Shown: positions 1 through 11,445, counted from the stretch's first letter. The stretch: 64,000 nucleotides of DNA from Calendula officinalis (GCA_963853835.1 OY970835.1:37212047-37276046), one strand, 5' to 3'. A program made the numbers and translations. The notes: generated by a model from the sequence alone, not told the origin.

Positions 1-1791
1 GCAGCAGCATCCTCTCTCCTAAATTTAAAAGAAACAACTGTTGATGAAGACCCGGAAAAGATGGTTGTTGATGATGAACCTACTACTGCTTCCATGGAAA
101 AACAAGCTGAAAAAGAAGTATCAGTAGTAACTCCTACTACTGATATCATAGCAGTAGTAAATGAAGAAAAGGCAGCAAACACTACTGATGCCCTATCAGT
201 AGTAATCTCTGAAGACATACCAGTAGTAACTACCTTGGTTACTACTGATGACATTATTGAGCTGCCACCACTATTAGAACCTACAGTGATACTTCCTCCA
301 TCTCCAAGAAGAAAAACAACACAAATGGTAGTGAAAGATATTGATGATGATATAAATTGGTTAGAAGTTGATGAATGCTCCCTGCCTCCACATCCTAAAA
401 TACTTCCTATGTCACAGATACAATACTATGGTCCCAAATTTGTTATTGAATCTGAACCAAATATTAAGAAAGACAACTACATAGGAAAGGGAAAGGAAGT
501 TGCTGATGAAGACCAACCTAACAGAGCACAAGGTCATGAAATGGTTAACAAAATCAACTATGCCAAATCAGCCAAACAGGATAGGTGGAAGGTTAAGAGA
601 GCAAAATATTTAAAGAAGGTTGAAGTCTCTCTAGCAAATGAAAACAAAAGATTAGCAGAAAGGGCTAAAATATTGAGACAACCATTCACAGAAATTAAAT
701 TGGCAGATATAGCAGATATATCAAAACTGCCACAATTTCAACAAAAGGTCAAAACCAAACAAGTTGCTGAAACAAGAAAAGAACTATAAAGAAGAGAACT
801 AGAAAAAATAAGACAACTTGAATATGAAACACTAGAACTTCTTGAAGCACAAGTACAGGAATGCAAAGAGCAGAAGGCTGATATGCCAAAACAATTTGCA
901 GAGAAAAAGAAAGAAATGATCACATTCTTGAAATTAAGGGGTCACAACACAAAGGCCTTTGGAAGAATGAAGTTGATAAATTTAATTGAAAAGTACTGTG
1001 TAGAGAAGAAGAAGGATCTCACTGAACAAGACACTAATGAGAAATACACCACTAAAATTGAACAGATAGACTCCAAAGAAATGAAAGAAAGAAAAACAAT
1101 ATCTGGAGAATCATCTGGTGTATCCTCTCAAACTTCAAAGAAAATGAAGGCAGTTACTTCTGAACTTGAACAACCAAAGAAGAAATTACAAATGGTTCAA
1201 GTTTATGATCTTCCCATTGCTCCCTTACAAAATAATCCAATCATCAACTGGAGATATATAGATGATATGATTGAGATTGTCAGAGAAGACAAGGTCACTC
1301 AAAGATTCAGAGCTTGGAAACCTTTGGTCATGTCCCTAACCAGAAGTGACATTATCAAGATGTTGATCATTGGTAAACCAAGAATGACTAAGAAGATCTG
1401 GAAGAATTCAGCTGCAGGTTATCTTACTGAAATGATTGATGCTGCTTTCTATCCAGAAAATTATTCAGAGAAGTATACAAATCCAGAGAATGTTCAAGCA
1501 TGGAATGTGCTGCCAACTGTCAACATGTACTTCTTTGAATATACAAGTAAGAAATGTGACTTATTCCTTTATGAGAAAGAGTATCCTCATTCTGAGAAAA
1601 CTCTTTATCAACTGTGGTGCATGAATTTCATTAAACCTCATGATGTTGTGATGCTGCAAAATAAGATGAATGAATTTGTGAAAAAGATCAGCAAATATAT
1701 TATTGCACAAAGGAATAAACAAAACCAACAGACATTAGAAGGTGATAGAAGAAGAACAAAACTGTTGGAAGAAAAGGAAAAAGAAAAGTAG
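1..1791 (+). pseudogene. Copia extra ORF (env-like position), 3' part, one nonsense codon
   Basis: The reading frame is open from the first base of the window to the TAG at 1789-1791, broken only by a TAA at 787-789. Both halves are in the same frame, so this is one gene of at least 596 codons with a single nonsense mutation. The protein is hydrophilic and lysine/glutamate-rich, with a probable coiled-coil stretch encoded at about 560-880 and a more globular C-terminal part encoded at about 1200-1700. It shows no RT, integrase or RNase H motif. It lies directly upstream of a polypurine tract and an LTR, the place where Sirevirus-type Copia elements carry an extra ORF after pol. The first 250 bases carry both strands of a TACTACTGAT motif, which forces repeated TTD and VV dipeptides. 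Its role is unknown; an envelope function is only a name by position. Confidence 0.75.
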
Positions 1792-1835
1792 AAGTAAATA
1801 GAAACTTAGTTGATTGAAAGATAATCAATAAGTTT

Positions 1836-1845
1836 AGGGGGAGAT
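1836..1845 (+). promoter_or_regulatory. Polypurine tract of left Copia element
   Basis: AGGGGGAGAT lies directly before the LTR start TGTTGG. It primes plus-strand DNA synthesis in LTR retrotransposons. The same ten bases sit at the same place in the right-hand Copia element (56266-56275, minus strand), so the two elements belong to related lineages. Confidence 0.85.
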
Positions 1846-2465
1846 TGTTGGAACAAAACACAGATCAACTTAATACTGATGCTGCAGTTAGTACTGATCA
1901 TACTTAGTACTGATGGGGCAGAACATGTTTACTACTGATGAAGTTGATACTGGTGAAGTCTATAACTAAAGTTACTACTGATCAAGCTTATTGAAGATAC
2001 TACTGATCAATAGTAGTTACTACTGACGTTGATATTGGACTTACTACTGATCACCAGGTTTACTACTGATGTCACTTATTTACTACTGGTGATTGCAGAA
2101 TACTACTGATACGCGTTTTGGAAGCATATCAAGTCCGAGATCTTCGTAGAGATAGTTATAGAATGTAAATCAATGTATATCTTTATATTTCGAATGTAAA
2201 TCAAGTCCTAGAATAACTAGGGTAAATAGTTTAGCTTCAAGGACTATTATAAATAGTTCCTTACGAATTGTAAACGTACGTGTGTATTGTTAACTTAATA
2301 ATATACATTGAAGCTTTTTGTGAAACTGTGTTCTTAATACTTTCGCATATTATTTACACTTCATTGTTCTTAATTACATTGATATAGTGTTGATCCCCTG
2401 CAACTTCTATAGTCAATTAGATCTAAGGTGTTTATTAACTTTTCTATAGTTAATCGATCCTGACA
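1846..2465 (+). mobile_element. 3' LTR of left Copia element
   Basis: It starts with TGTTGG right after the polypurine tract and most plausibly ends in TGACA at 2465, giving about 620 bp with TG...CA ends. The rest of the element (5' LTR, gag, pol) is left of the window, so the 5-bp target duplication (candidate AAAAG, 2466-2470) cannot be confirmed. The first 265 bases hold a dense array of TACTACTGAT-like repeats. The right boundary is less certain than the left one. Confidence 0.75.
1871..2110 (+). repeat. Array of about 11 TACTACTGAT(CA) motifs in the LTR
   Basis: Matches read by eye start near 1871, 1889, 1904, 1930, 1973, 1998, 2018, 2042, 2061, 2081 and 2101. The core is TACTACTGAT, often followed by CA. 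Spacing is irregular (15-43 bp), so this is not a simple tandem repeat. The same motif, in both orientations, occurs in the coding region of the same element at about 120-129, 135-144, 180-189, 196-205 and 240-249. Confidence 0.85.
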
Positions 2466-2494
2466 AAAAGATATCAAATAACTCGAAATAGCTC

Positions 2495-2726
2495 GCAAAT
2501 GATGTCTAGTTTAGCTGGATTGATGCATGGGTTTTACTCCCATATGAGGCGTGAGGTCTGGAGTTCGAATCCTGTAAACACCTCTTGTGGTGCCAAATAT
2601 GGGGGATTGTTTCCCTGGAAATCCCTATGGTGGCTGGGTTTGCCCTGTAAAGGAGCTCGAACCCGGGGTCCTTATTGGAAAATTGCGAGTAAGCTTCCGT
2701 TGATATCATATGCCGTTTCCAAAAAA
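2495..2726 (+). mobile_element. tRNA-derived SINE with 15-bp target duplication
   Basis: The 15-bp sequence AACTCGAAATAGCTC occurs at 2480-2494 and again at 2727-2741, and the body ends in an A-rich tail next to the right copy. This is the mark of target-primed insertion. The body starts with a tRNA-like segment including a clear polymerase III B box, GAGTTCGAATCC (2561-2572), and a weaker A box near 2510-2525. Short ORFs on both strands here are chance. It landed about 15 bp beyond the end of the left Copia LTR. Confidence 0.82.
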
Positions 2727-2741
2727 AACTCGAAATAGCTC

Positions 2742-3508
2742 AAATTGTATCTTTAATGCCTAAACCACCAAATTATTTTAAGCAAAAGATTAGCTATGTT
2801 GGCTTCTGCTTCATTTCCTTCCTATTACATATATATGTTCTCACCCTGATGTCACAAACCTGACGATTATCAGGTTTCTTTTAGTCTCCAAATCGTTTTT
2901 GTATGTATAAATATCACCCGGGCCGATCTATTAAAGAATTTGGAGTCAATTATGCTTTTAAATACAAGAAAAAGCAAGATCTAGATCAAGTCCAAAGAGG
3001 TTAGTCTTTAGTTTTCATATATCGTGAGTAAAATATAAAATTTAGTTAAAGAGAATGATAAAGTCATTTAAAATTTAAAATGTATTTTTTATGCATACAA
3101 TTTCTAAAACATTTATTAAAAATATTATTGAAATAATATAGTTTTTGTAATTATATTTGACTATAGACTCGTAATTTTTCTTATAAAATTGTGGATAAAA
3201 AGTTTTTGGATCAACCTAACAAGTACATGCTCTAGAGTCTAGAGCAGGCCCGTGGCTTTGATTGGCCTATTCCGCCACATCAGCGCCACCTCATCAACCA
3301 CACCATCACCACACCGCATCATTTGGTGGGAATACCCACCACACCACACCATTTTATTTTCCATCTCATCATTTCATTTCCATTTATTTTTCACACAAAT
3401 AATATTTTATATAATTTAAAATGACAATACATTAAATTAAAATGAAAATACTAGAAATTAAACATTTAAATACTAGAAATTAAAAATTACAATAATTAAA
3501 ATAAATTA
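2742..3508. other. Intergenic, no gene seen
   Basis: AT-rich DNA without a supported ORF. From about 3240 to 3350 it turns into GC-rich text with many CCAC and ACCACACC words. This type of sequence often forms the subterminal part of PIF/Harbinger elements, so it probably belongs to the transposon next door, but I could not define its terminal inverted repeat. Confidence 0.5.
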
Positions 3509-4764
3509 TTACTCTTCATCGTCTTCATCGTCGGCATGTGCGTTGTTGTAGAGATGGTCCGCCAAGTCCCGTCGAAGTCGTTCGTGTGTTGTTTCGTCTC
3601 GAATATCGACAACCCTGTGCAAATACTCTGCACTTCCCGGTACATACAAAGCATGTTGGGGACCGTCCGGCACATATGGAGAAATCATCCGACCATTATC
3701 TTCGACAACCATGTTATGCATTATAACACATGCATACAAAATATATCTTAATCTTTCAAGGTCATATGAACGTGCCGTGTTTTTGACAATGTGCCACTTC
3801 GCCTTTAAAACTCCAAAAGCCCGTTCCACATCCTTACGTGCGGATTCTTGTTTTTTGGTAAACAAGACCTCTTTTGGATCAACTGGATGTCGGTAGGCTT
3901 TGACAAAAGTCGCATGACGAGGATATATACCATCGGTAAGGTAATAACCGAATCTATATGGATTGCCATTCACCGTAAAAGGGGCATCGGGTGCCTTTCC
4001 TGATAACAAGTCGTTGAATATTGGTGACTGATCAAGCACGTTAATATCATTATTAGAACCCGCAACCCCAAAGTAAGTATGCCAAAACCATAAATCTTGG
4101 GAAGCAACAGCTTCTAATATCAACGACGGTACTCCATGATGTCCACCGGTGTACTCACCTCTCCACGATTGTGGACAGTTCCTCCAATCCCAGTGCATAC
4201 AATCAATGCTACCAAGCATTCCAGGAAAACCATGTCTCTCTTCGTGTGCCTCATATAATTTTTGAACATCGGTTACTGTTGGTTTTCGCAAATAAATAGG
4301 TCCGAATATTTCCAAAACCCCTTGTGAAAATCTATACATACTTTCCCTAGCAGTTCTTTCAGACATGCGTAGGTACTCGTCAAGAGAATCAGGGGATGAC
4401 CCGTAAGCCATAGATCGAATTGCTGCAGTGCATTTTTGCAAAGCAGTGAATCCCCGCCTACCTCTAGCATCATATCTCAATTGAAAAAAGGATACATGTT
4501 TTCTAATGCGGTACATATGCGCATAAATAGATTTCTGGACAGACGAAACCTTCGTTGGAAATTGTTGTCGTCATAAAAAAGATCATCCGCAAAATAATCT
4601 CGGTATAGCATGTCGTGTCCAGCTTCTCGATTTCTATTTAGCTTCGCGGTTCTAGTGTCAAAGACTTCTTCACTTTCATCGGAGGATATATCATCGAGGA
4701 GTTCTGAGTATATTGTTAGCATAAACGCGTCATCGTCGTCAGATGATGAACCAAGATAATTCAT
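3509..4764 (-). pseudogene. PIF/Harbinger transposase (HARBI1-like nuclease), frameshifted
   Basis: Two overlapping minus-strand frames (4764-4477 and 4516-3509) together match the plant Harbinger DDE transposase family, about 415 residues. The N-terminal piece is acidic and ends in the family's conserved helix. The C-terminal piece carries the catalytic acids in GSIDCMHW, then LTDGIYP, then VERAFGVLKAKW, and the family block around LQKCTAAIRSMAYG. The frames join inside the homopolymer AAAAAA at 4484-4489 (plus strand), so one inserted or lost base explains the break. The partner Myb-like ORF of PIF elements is not seen, and terminal repeats were not found. Likely a dead or non-autonomous copy. 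Confidence 0.88.
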
Positions 4765-5015
4765 TATTTGTGAGTTGGGGTATTTTGGTAGAGTTGTGGT
4801 GTGTTTTGGTAGTGTTTTGGTAGTGTTTTGGTAGTAAAATGAGTGAAAGTATGTAATATATATAGGTAAATAATTAAAAAAAAAGTTTTTTTTTTAAAAA
4901 ACCCAACGGCTATATCCGTTGCCAACGGCTATATTTGGCCAAAAAGTCGACCCTTCTCCGGTGTTTCTTCCTGTGGCCCGTGGCCTGGTTCCTCCACGCC
5001 GACCCCCAACGCCGT

Positions 5016-5031
5016 GGGGGGGGGGGGGGGG
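5016..5031 (+). repeat. Run of 16 G residues
   Basis: An uninterrupted G16 tract inside a GC-rich patch (about 4960-5120) in otherwise AT-rich DNA. The patch follows the Harbinger transposase and may be its other subterminal region. Long G runs can form G-quadruplexes and are also prone to sequencing-length error. Confidence 0.9.
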
Positions 5032-5140
5032 CGGTGTTCCAGATTCGTGCACGGCGTGGCCGGCCATGTCACACCCCACGCAGGTAGGGGCGTGGACCCA
5101 TACCCTTCCGCCTCAAGCAAGTGGTGGTTGTTGCCCGTGA

Positions 5141-6789
5141 ATGACTCGATATACATACACATATACGTATATGTATGCGTATAAGTAGACATATGTATAT
5201 TTATATACTTTTTGTTACATTTGGTCAAGGAGGGTTGGTATTGAAGCATTTATGTGTGCAAGTAGTTAATAAAAAAATTGATGGATGGAGATTGGAGGGT
5301 ATGGGCTGTTTTGTGATGTCGGTGTCATTTGTTTACTATTGTAAAATATATATTTTGCAAATTACAAGGTGTTTGACTATCGAAAGTAAATTAGGTTGTG
5401 TTATACGGAGTATTTGATAGCTTAGTTTGGAACCCAAAAATAGATCAATTATTTTATTATAAACATTTATTGCTTTTACTTTATTGATGGATGGCTTAAA
5501 TCACTATTCCATTAATGTAACACACTAAAGTAAACAAACAAACAAACAAACAAAAAAAACACACACACACATTAGATACATTAACGTGTGTTTTGGAAGT
5601 GTTTATCAAAGTTCTATTGGTTTTGTGAGAAAAAAATTTCAAATAAGTAAGAATCTCATTACTTATTGAAACCTCATTCTAAAAAAGTCAATAAGGAATT
5701 TTAATAATCTCATGTTATCGTGAACTCATTATCTATGTACTGAGAAAATGAAAATGGAAACTTGTTTGACAGGTTTAAGAAAAACAGATACTATTACAAG
5801 CAAAGTTAAATACTTCATATATTACGTTACAAGTATATGTATTTTTCTCTTTTTTTTTCTATTTAACACTATATCATAAATTACGACGCTATGTGCACAC
5901 ATATACACACACTTTTACATGCTTTTTTATACTCAAGATACTCTCGCATACATATCAATCGTACATATTTTCATACTTACATGTTTTTACTTAGGCATGT
6001 ACATACATATTCTCCCACTCGTATTTTTGCCAGATATATAATTATAAGCAATCTCTTTACATTCGAGTAGAATTATGAATGTCTACATATTACCTCCTTA
6101 TACTTGTTTGAAAGAATCAAGTACTGTTATCATCATCATCTTCGTGTAGTCGACTATATGATAGTGCGTAAGAAAACAATTTCACTAGTGGTACGTTTAA
6201 TAAGCCAAAGTTGATTGAAAGCCACCCAACCAATAAATGAATAAAAAATATATTTAATATAAAAATAAATAATCCGTTTTAACCATAACTTGACATGTGC
6301 TCATAGCCTCATATTTTATTAATCGACATGTAGTGTGGGTGATTAACGACAAAAAAGTAAAAGGGTGATTGACAGCAATATTCATAAAGTTGAGGGGTAT
6401 AATTTAAACAATTAACAGCGACTTCAACGACTTTCCCGGATAAACCGAGTGGCAACATCGTTTCGTTTTCAACACTTTATGTGTTAATCAATTATATCAT
6501 TATTTTAACATTTATCATTCATCAATTCATTCATCAATATAATAAATTATTGTAATTCACTCGTATTTCTTGAATCGTTACCGTTTTTAGATTCCATTAT
6601 ATCTTGCTCGCAATCGGGGGCTTCAATTTTAGCTCTCGATCGAGCTCAATCCTCTTTTCCCCCAATTCAATTTTACATATCATCAATGGCGTCAATTCAC
6701 AATGCAATTCAAATTCCATTACAGTTGTACCAAATTATAGCTTGATTATCCGTTTCTGATACCTAATTTTGAAAGAAAACATCAAAATC
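5141..6789. other. Intergenic and ILK upstream region
   Basis: AT-rich. It holds alternating ATAC/ATGT words at 5150-5215 and a microsatellite of AAAC units followed by CA repeats at about 5535-5570. From about 6400 to 6789 lies the presumed promoter and 5' leader of the kinase gene. The leader is pyrimidine-rich near 6650-6690. No ORF here is convincing. Confidence 0.55.
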
Positions 6790-9651
6790 ATGGATAAAGC
6801 AGCTCAATTTAAACGCGGGATTTCGCGTCAATTCTCGATGGGATCAATGAAACTTGCGAATAAATTCAGTTTCAAGCGTCAGAATTCGATGGATCCACGT
6901 TCGAATAACGTACGATTCAGCTTCGGTCGGCAATCGTCGCTTGACCCAATCCGACGGACGCCGGCGAAGGATGAACTTACCTTACCTGGAAACCTTGATT
7001 CGACGATGCAATTGCTGTTTGTTGCGAGTAAAGGAGATGTTGAGGGAGTCAAGGATTTGCTTGATGAAGGTGTTGATGTTAATAGTATTGATCTTGATGG
7101 TCGTACAGCTTTGCATATTGCTGCTTGTGAAGGACATGTTGATGTTGTTCAGTTTTTGTTGAGCAGGAAAGCTAACATTGATGCACGTGATCGTTGGGGC
7201 AGCACGGTATATATCTAATCCTTTTATCATGTTTTTAATTTTGATCAAAATTGTTGGGTTCAGTTTACCTTCCATTTTTGCTTATTTTCTTTTATTTTTA
7301 ATTATATTTGTTTGCTTAAGTTTGAAATTATTTGGAATTTTTTTCCAATCCATGTTATATTATTTGGAATTTTTTCAAGAAAACACTCCATTTTGATAAT
7401 GTGTGAAATTTCATTTTTTGACCAATATATGAATAAGAAATAGAATTTTGACAAATTTGGAGCTCAAATATAGTTCAGTTTCGACAAAATTTGCTATAAT
7501 TGTAACCTTCAATCCTATATATGAAGCTAGTTTCTTGTGTTGGTAAATTAATAAATTTTATCGATAATAAATGATTTTGAGATGAAATTGTTGTATTTCT
7601 TGATTATTCGTTCATGTTACCAATAGCAACATGTATTTTGAATCTTTGATGACAGGCAGCTGCTGATGCAAAGTACTATGGAAATGTAGATACATACAAT
7701 ATATTGAAAGCTCGTGGGGCCAAAGTTCCGGTATTTTCCAATTAATGTTTTTTAATGTGTTTTTAATTTCTAATTCAGGATATTTAATTAATATATATCA
7801 ATTATTTTAGAAAACTAGAAAGACACCTATGTCTGTTGCAAATCCTCGAGAAGTTCCAGAATATGAGCTTAATCCTTTAGAGCTTCAGATTCGCAGAAGT
7901 GATGGCATTTCAAAGGCAAGACTTTTTCTTTTCCTTTTAACATAATTTTATCTTTTTATATATAATTATAAGCAAATATAACTTAGGTGGCAGTATTGAC
8001 CCATCTACTTTGCCAATTAAACTTTTGGATAATTTGATTTTAACAGGGAACTTATCAAGTTGCTAAATGGAATGGGACAAAAGTTTCTGTAAAGATACTA
8101 GACAAAGATAGCTATTCTGACCCTGAAAGCATGTATGTCCTTAAAAATCCTTTTTTCAATCAACTAACTTTTTTTAACTGGATAAATATTGTTTTTATAA
8201 CTTTTTTTTGTTTTTATTAATCCAGAAATGCTTTCAAACATGAGTTGACCTTGTTGGAAAAAGTCAGACATCCTAATGTGGTTCAGTTTGTTGGAGCTGT
8301 TACCCAAAATGTACCCATGATGATTGTTTCTGAGTTTCACCCTAGAGTATGTTTTTCTTCCCATTTATATGTGATGATGATAATATTTGAGTAACATTTG
8401 TATTAATTTAATTAAAATTGTATAATAATGGTTGAAATTATGATAAACTTTTAGGGTGACCTTACAGCCTATCTTCAAAAGAAAGGACGTTTATCGCCAT
8501 CTAAAGCCCTTAGATTTGCTCTTGATATTGCAAGGCAAGTAAATTTTCATAATTTGTTTCTACATCTAATATTTTTATGTAAATTAAAAAGGGGAAATTT
8601 CAAGCAATATATGCAAAAAGGGTCCAAATTTTAGGTTATATTAACAATTGCCTGATTTATCTGTAATCATTATATTAATTAACTATTTAGGAAATTGAAA
8701 AAAAAAGAAGACAAATACTCATTTCTTGATTGACTTTTATTTATCTTATCAGGGGCATGAACTATCTTCATGAATGTAAGCCAGACCCAATTATCCACTG
8801 CGATTTAAGGCCAAAGTAAGGCAACTAATATAAGTTTTTGATAATTATGTAAATTACTTGAACGAATTTATATTTTTGAGATTTTTTTAATAATTGAAAT
8901 TTTGGTAAGGTGCCAGAAATATTTTGCTGGATAGTGGGGGCCAGTTGAAAGTTGCAGGATTTGGGCTGATCAGATTGTCCAAAATTTCGCCTAATAAAGC
9001 AAGATTAGCCCGACCCGTTAACATTGATCAAACAAGTAAGTTTTGAAAAAAAAAAACATGATTATTTTTTTAGCAAATGTTAAATATATTATTTATTTCG
9101 GTAACTGAATATTTGTGTTGTTTGTAGATTTATATATTGCACCAGAGATTTATAAAGATGAACTATTTGATAGAGGTGTGGATGTGTACTCTTTTGGCCT
9201 TATTCTATATGAGGTAATTTTTACTTTCGTATTATATATTGGTATTTAAATTTAAATTATTAAAATTAATTATAAAAGATTTTTGGATGTTGATTTTGTT
9301 AATAATAATAATAATGATAATAATGTCAGATGATGGAGGGTGTTCAACCTTTTCATCCCAAGGTTCCTGAAGAAGCTGTTAGGTTAATGTGTGTAGATGT
9401 TCAGAGACCTTCATTCAAAATAAAATCTAAATATTATCCTCCAGATCTAAAAGAGTAAGTTTTTTATTATTTTTCTTTTAATTATTGATTTAATGAATTT
9501 GTTTTAATTTTGTAGGTTGATCGAGGAGTGTTGGTATCCAGATTTGGGTGTGAGGCCAACATTTTCTGAGATAATTATACGACTTGATAAAATTGTTGGG
9601 AATTGCTCTAAACAAGGAAGGTGGAAAGATGCATTTAAGCTCCCTTGGTAG
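6790..9651 (+). CDS. ILK1: Integrin-linked-kinase-type ankyrin protein kinase (Raf-like MAPKKK group)
   Basis: Eleven exons give a continuous frame of 1413 nt, 470 aa: 6790-7206, 7656-7730, 7811-7915, 8047-8132, 8226-8346, 8455-8534, 8753-8815, 8917-9035, 9128-9213, 9330-9454, 9516-9651. Start is the ATG at 6790; the frame extends 7 codons upstream only to a TTG. The N terminus (about 1-55) is basic with repeated RQxS phosphorylation-type motifs. Ankyrin repeats cover about 75-160 and the kinase domain about 190-460. The ATP-site lysine (VSVKIL) and catalytic aspartate (HCDL) are present, but HRD is HCD and DFG is GFG, as I recall for this family. Introns 3 and 6 use GC donors (7916, 8535). 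Arabidopsis ILK1 is linked to potassium and immune signalling. ILK2 or ILK3 is the alternative name. Confidence 0.93.
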
Positions 9652-11066
9652 CCTTTCTAACCCAACTACAAAAAAAAAAAAAAAAAAAAAAAGATAATTT
9701 TTTTAATCTTGAAAATGATTTGAATAAGTTTATGTGTATTTAAATAAGTTTGAAAGAAACAGTGATTTTGTATTAAAAAGGTTAGGAAATTGTGTTGCAG
9801 GAAGTAATGGTTATGAAGAGTATGAAGATGGCAGGGATCTTTATAAGTTAGTTACATATATTTGGGTATAAAAATGAGGGACAGTTGTAAGTTGATATAT
9901 CTTCAGAGGTATTACAGATAACTGCTGTGGAAACTGTTTTTATGTATTTAAAGTTGATATATAATAGTAGGAGTAAGTTTTTAATGTTGTATTGTCTGTA
10001 TTCTCCACAAAATCTGTTTACATGTTGGAAAAAGAGGATCCTTGAAATTTCAAGTTAAGTTAATTTTGGGTTATGTTTGAAGTAGTGAAATTCATTTTTT
10101 AAGGTTTGGTTAAGTAGTTTCTTATACTAAATGTAAAAAGGAAAATGATTAAGGATAATTAAGATTGTGTTACAATGTGATCGGCCCAAAATATAAACAG
10201 CTCGATACTCGACGAGCCTCCATTTTTAAGCTCGAGCTCGGTGAAGGTATAAATATTTTCGAGCACGGCTCGACTCGACTCGAAATTTTTTATTTTTTTT
10301 TAAATGCATTAATAAGTTGATTTGAAAGAGTAGAATTAACAAATAGGGTAGGGTTTATTTTTCTTTTTCCTCGTGTATAAAAAAAACATATGTAATTATG
10401 TATGTAAAAAAGGTAAAAAAGATAATTTAATGGAAGCTCGATTATGCTCGTGAGCCTCGCGATCGAGTTGAGTATTAGGGAACTCGAGTTCGGCTCGAAC
10501 CCTACTCGAGTAGCTCGAGCTTGACTTGGTTTACAACGAGTTGATTTCGAGTATTTTTCAAATCGATTTTGAGTAACTCGCGATCTGTCTTGACGAGTAT
10601 TTGGGAAAAAGTATCGAATGAGACACCCTTAATATCTCTTTCCACGTTTATCCTATTTGCTTCGAATAAATATCCTTTGTGTAGGAGCATCTTCATTTGG
10701 ATATTCTACCATTGTTTATTATTTTCTATTTTTGGATTAATAGTCGGGGGTCCATAGGTTGACCACCATGAACCATCAAGATCTTTGTTACATGCACATT
10801 TACAATCTAAATTTAAAAACTAAAAGTATCATACAGTAACACCTAAATCCGAAAAAATGGCATATGTTCTAGTGTCTTTATTATCATCTTTTAACTTCCA
10901 AAAGGTTGAAGGTCCCTTTAGTTATGTGGACGGTACAACGGAAGTGACGACCCAAATTATCATCTCGGTCTCGGCATCTTCATTGTGCGGTTAAAACACA
11001 AAAGCATGTACGTGTGTCATGTCACATGTTTTCCAATAATGTATAAAACTGACGACAATTGGTGTT
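9652..11066. other. ILK 3' region and intergenic DNA
   Basis: A run of 23 A residues (9670-9692) follows 18 bases after the stop codon. Unspliced 3' UTR probably extends to about 10000-10050. From 10195 to 10570 is a degenerate patch rich in CTCGAG, ACTCGA and GAGCTC words in both orientations, most likely an old transposon remnant, not assignable to a family. No ORF is supported. Confidence 0.5.
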
Positions 11067-11069
11067 TAA

Positions 11070-11445
11070 GAGCATCTCCAATCATATTCTATTACAAATT
11101 CTATCTCTATATCGGAAGCTAATTCTTTTCCAACACATCTCTATCACTAACTTCAAATATAGAGTTTGTCAAAAATCACTATATCTTTTTCAACACATCT
11201 CTATCACTAACTTCAAATATAGAGTTTGTCAAAAATCACTATATATTTGAAATGAGATTGTGTTAACTCTATCCATAGACCCCACTTTGCAATGTGAGTA
11301 TAATTGTTAGTGGAATGTGGGTCCCATTATGATTTGAAGAAAAGAATAGAGGGTATGGTTGGAGTTGGGATGTTGTTTAGAGAGAATAATCTCACAATTT
11401 ATAGAGATAGAGGGGATTTTATAAAGAGTATAGTTGGAGATGCTC
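11070..11445. mobile_element. MITE, Tourist/Harbinger type, TAA target duplication
   Basis: The ends are inverted repeats, GAGCATCTCCAATCATA on the left and the reverse complement of TATAGTTGGAGATGCTC on the right, with two mismatches near the inner edge. A TAA trinucleotide flanks both sides (11067-11069, 11446-11448), as in PIF/Harbinger-derived MITEs. The element is 376 bp, has no coding capacity and holds an internal 60-bp tandem duplication. Confidence 0.82.
11131..11250 (+). repeat. 60-bp tandem duplication inside the MITE
   Basis: The unit at 11131-11190 is repeated at 11191-11250 with very few differences, at the junction and the last base. The near-identity suggests a recent slippage or unequal exchange within the MITE. 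Confidence 0.9.

Noticed and set aside
2499..2738. ORFs on both strands of 67-79 codons
   Set aside because: They fall inside the SINE, whose tRNA-like head and target duplication explain the sequence.
4894..5249. Proline/glycine-rich ORFs on both strands
   Set aside because: They are read from the G16 tract and GC island and have no family features.
6769..6789. Upstream start for ILK
   Set aside because: The codon at 6769 is TTG; the first ATG of the frame is 6790 and fits the family N terminus.
9670..9692. A23 run after the ILK stop as a sign of a retrocopy
   Set aside because: The gene has ten introns, so it is not a processed copy. The run is a 3' UTR homopolymer.
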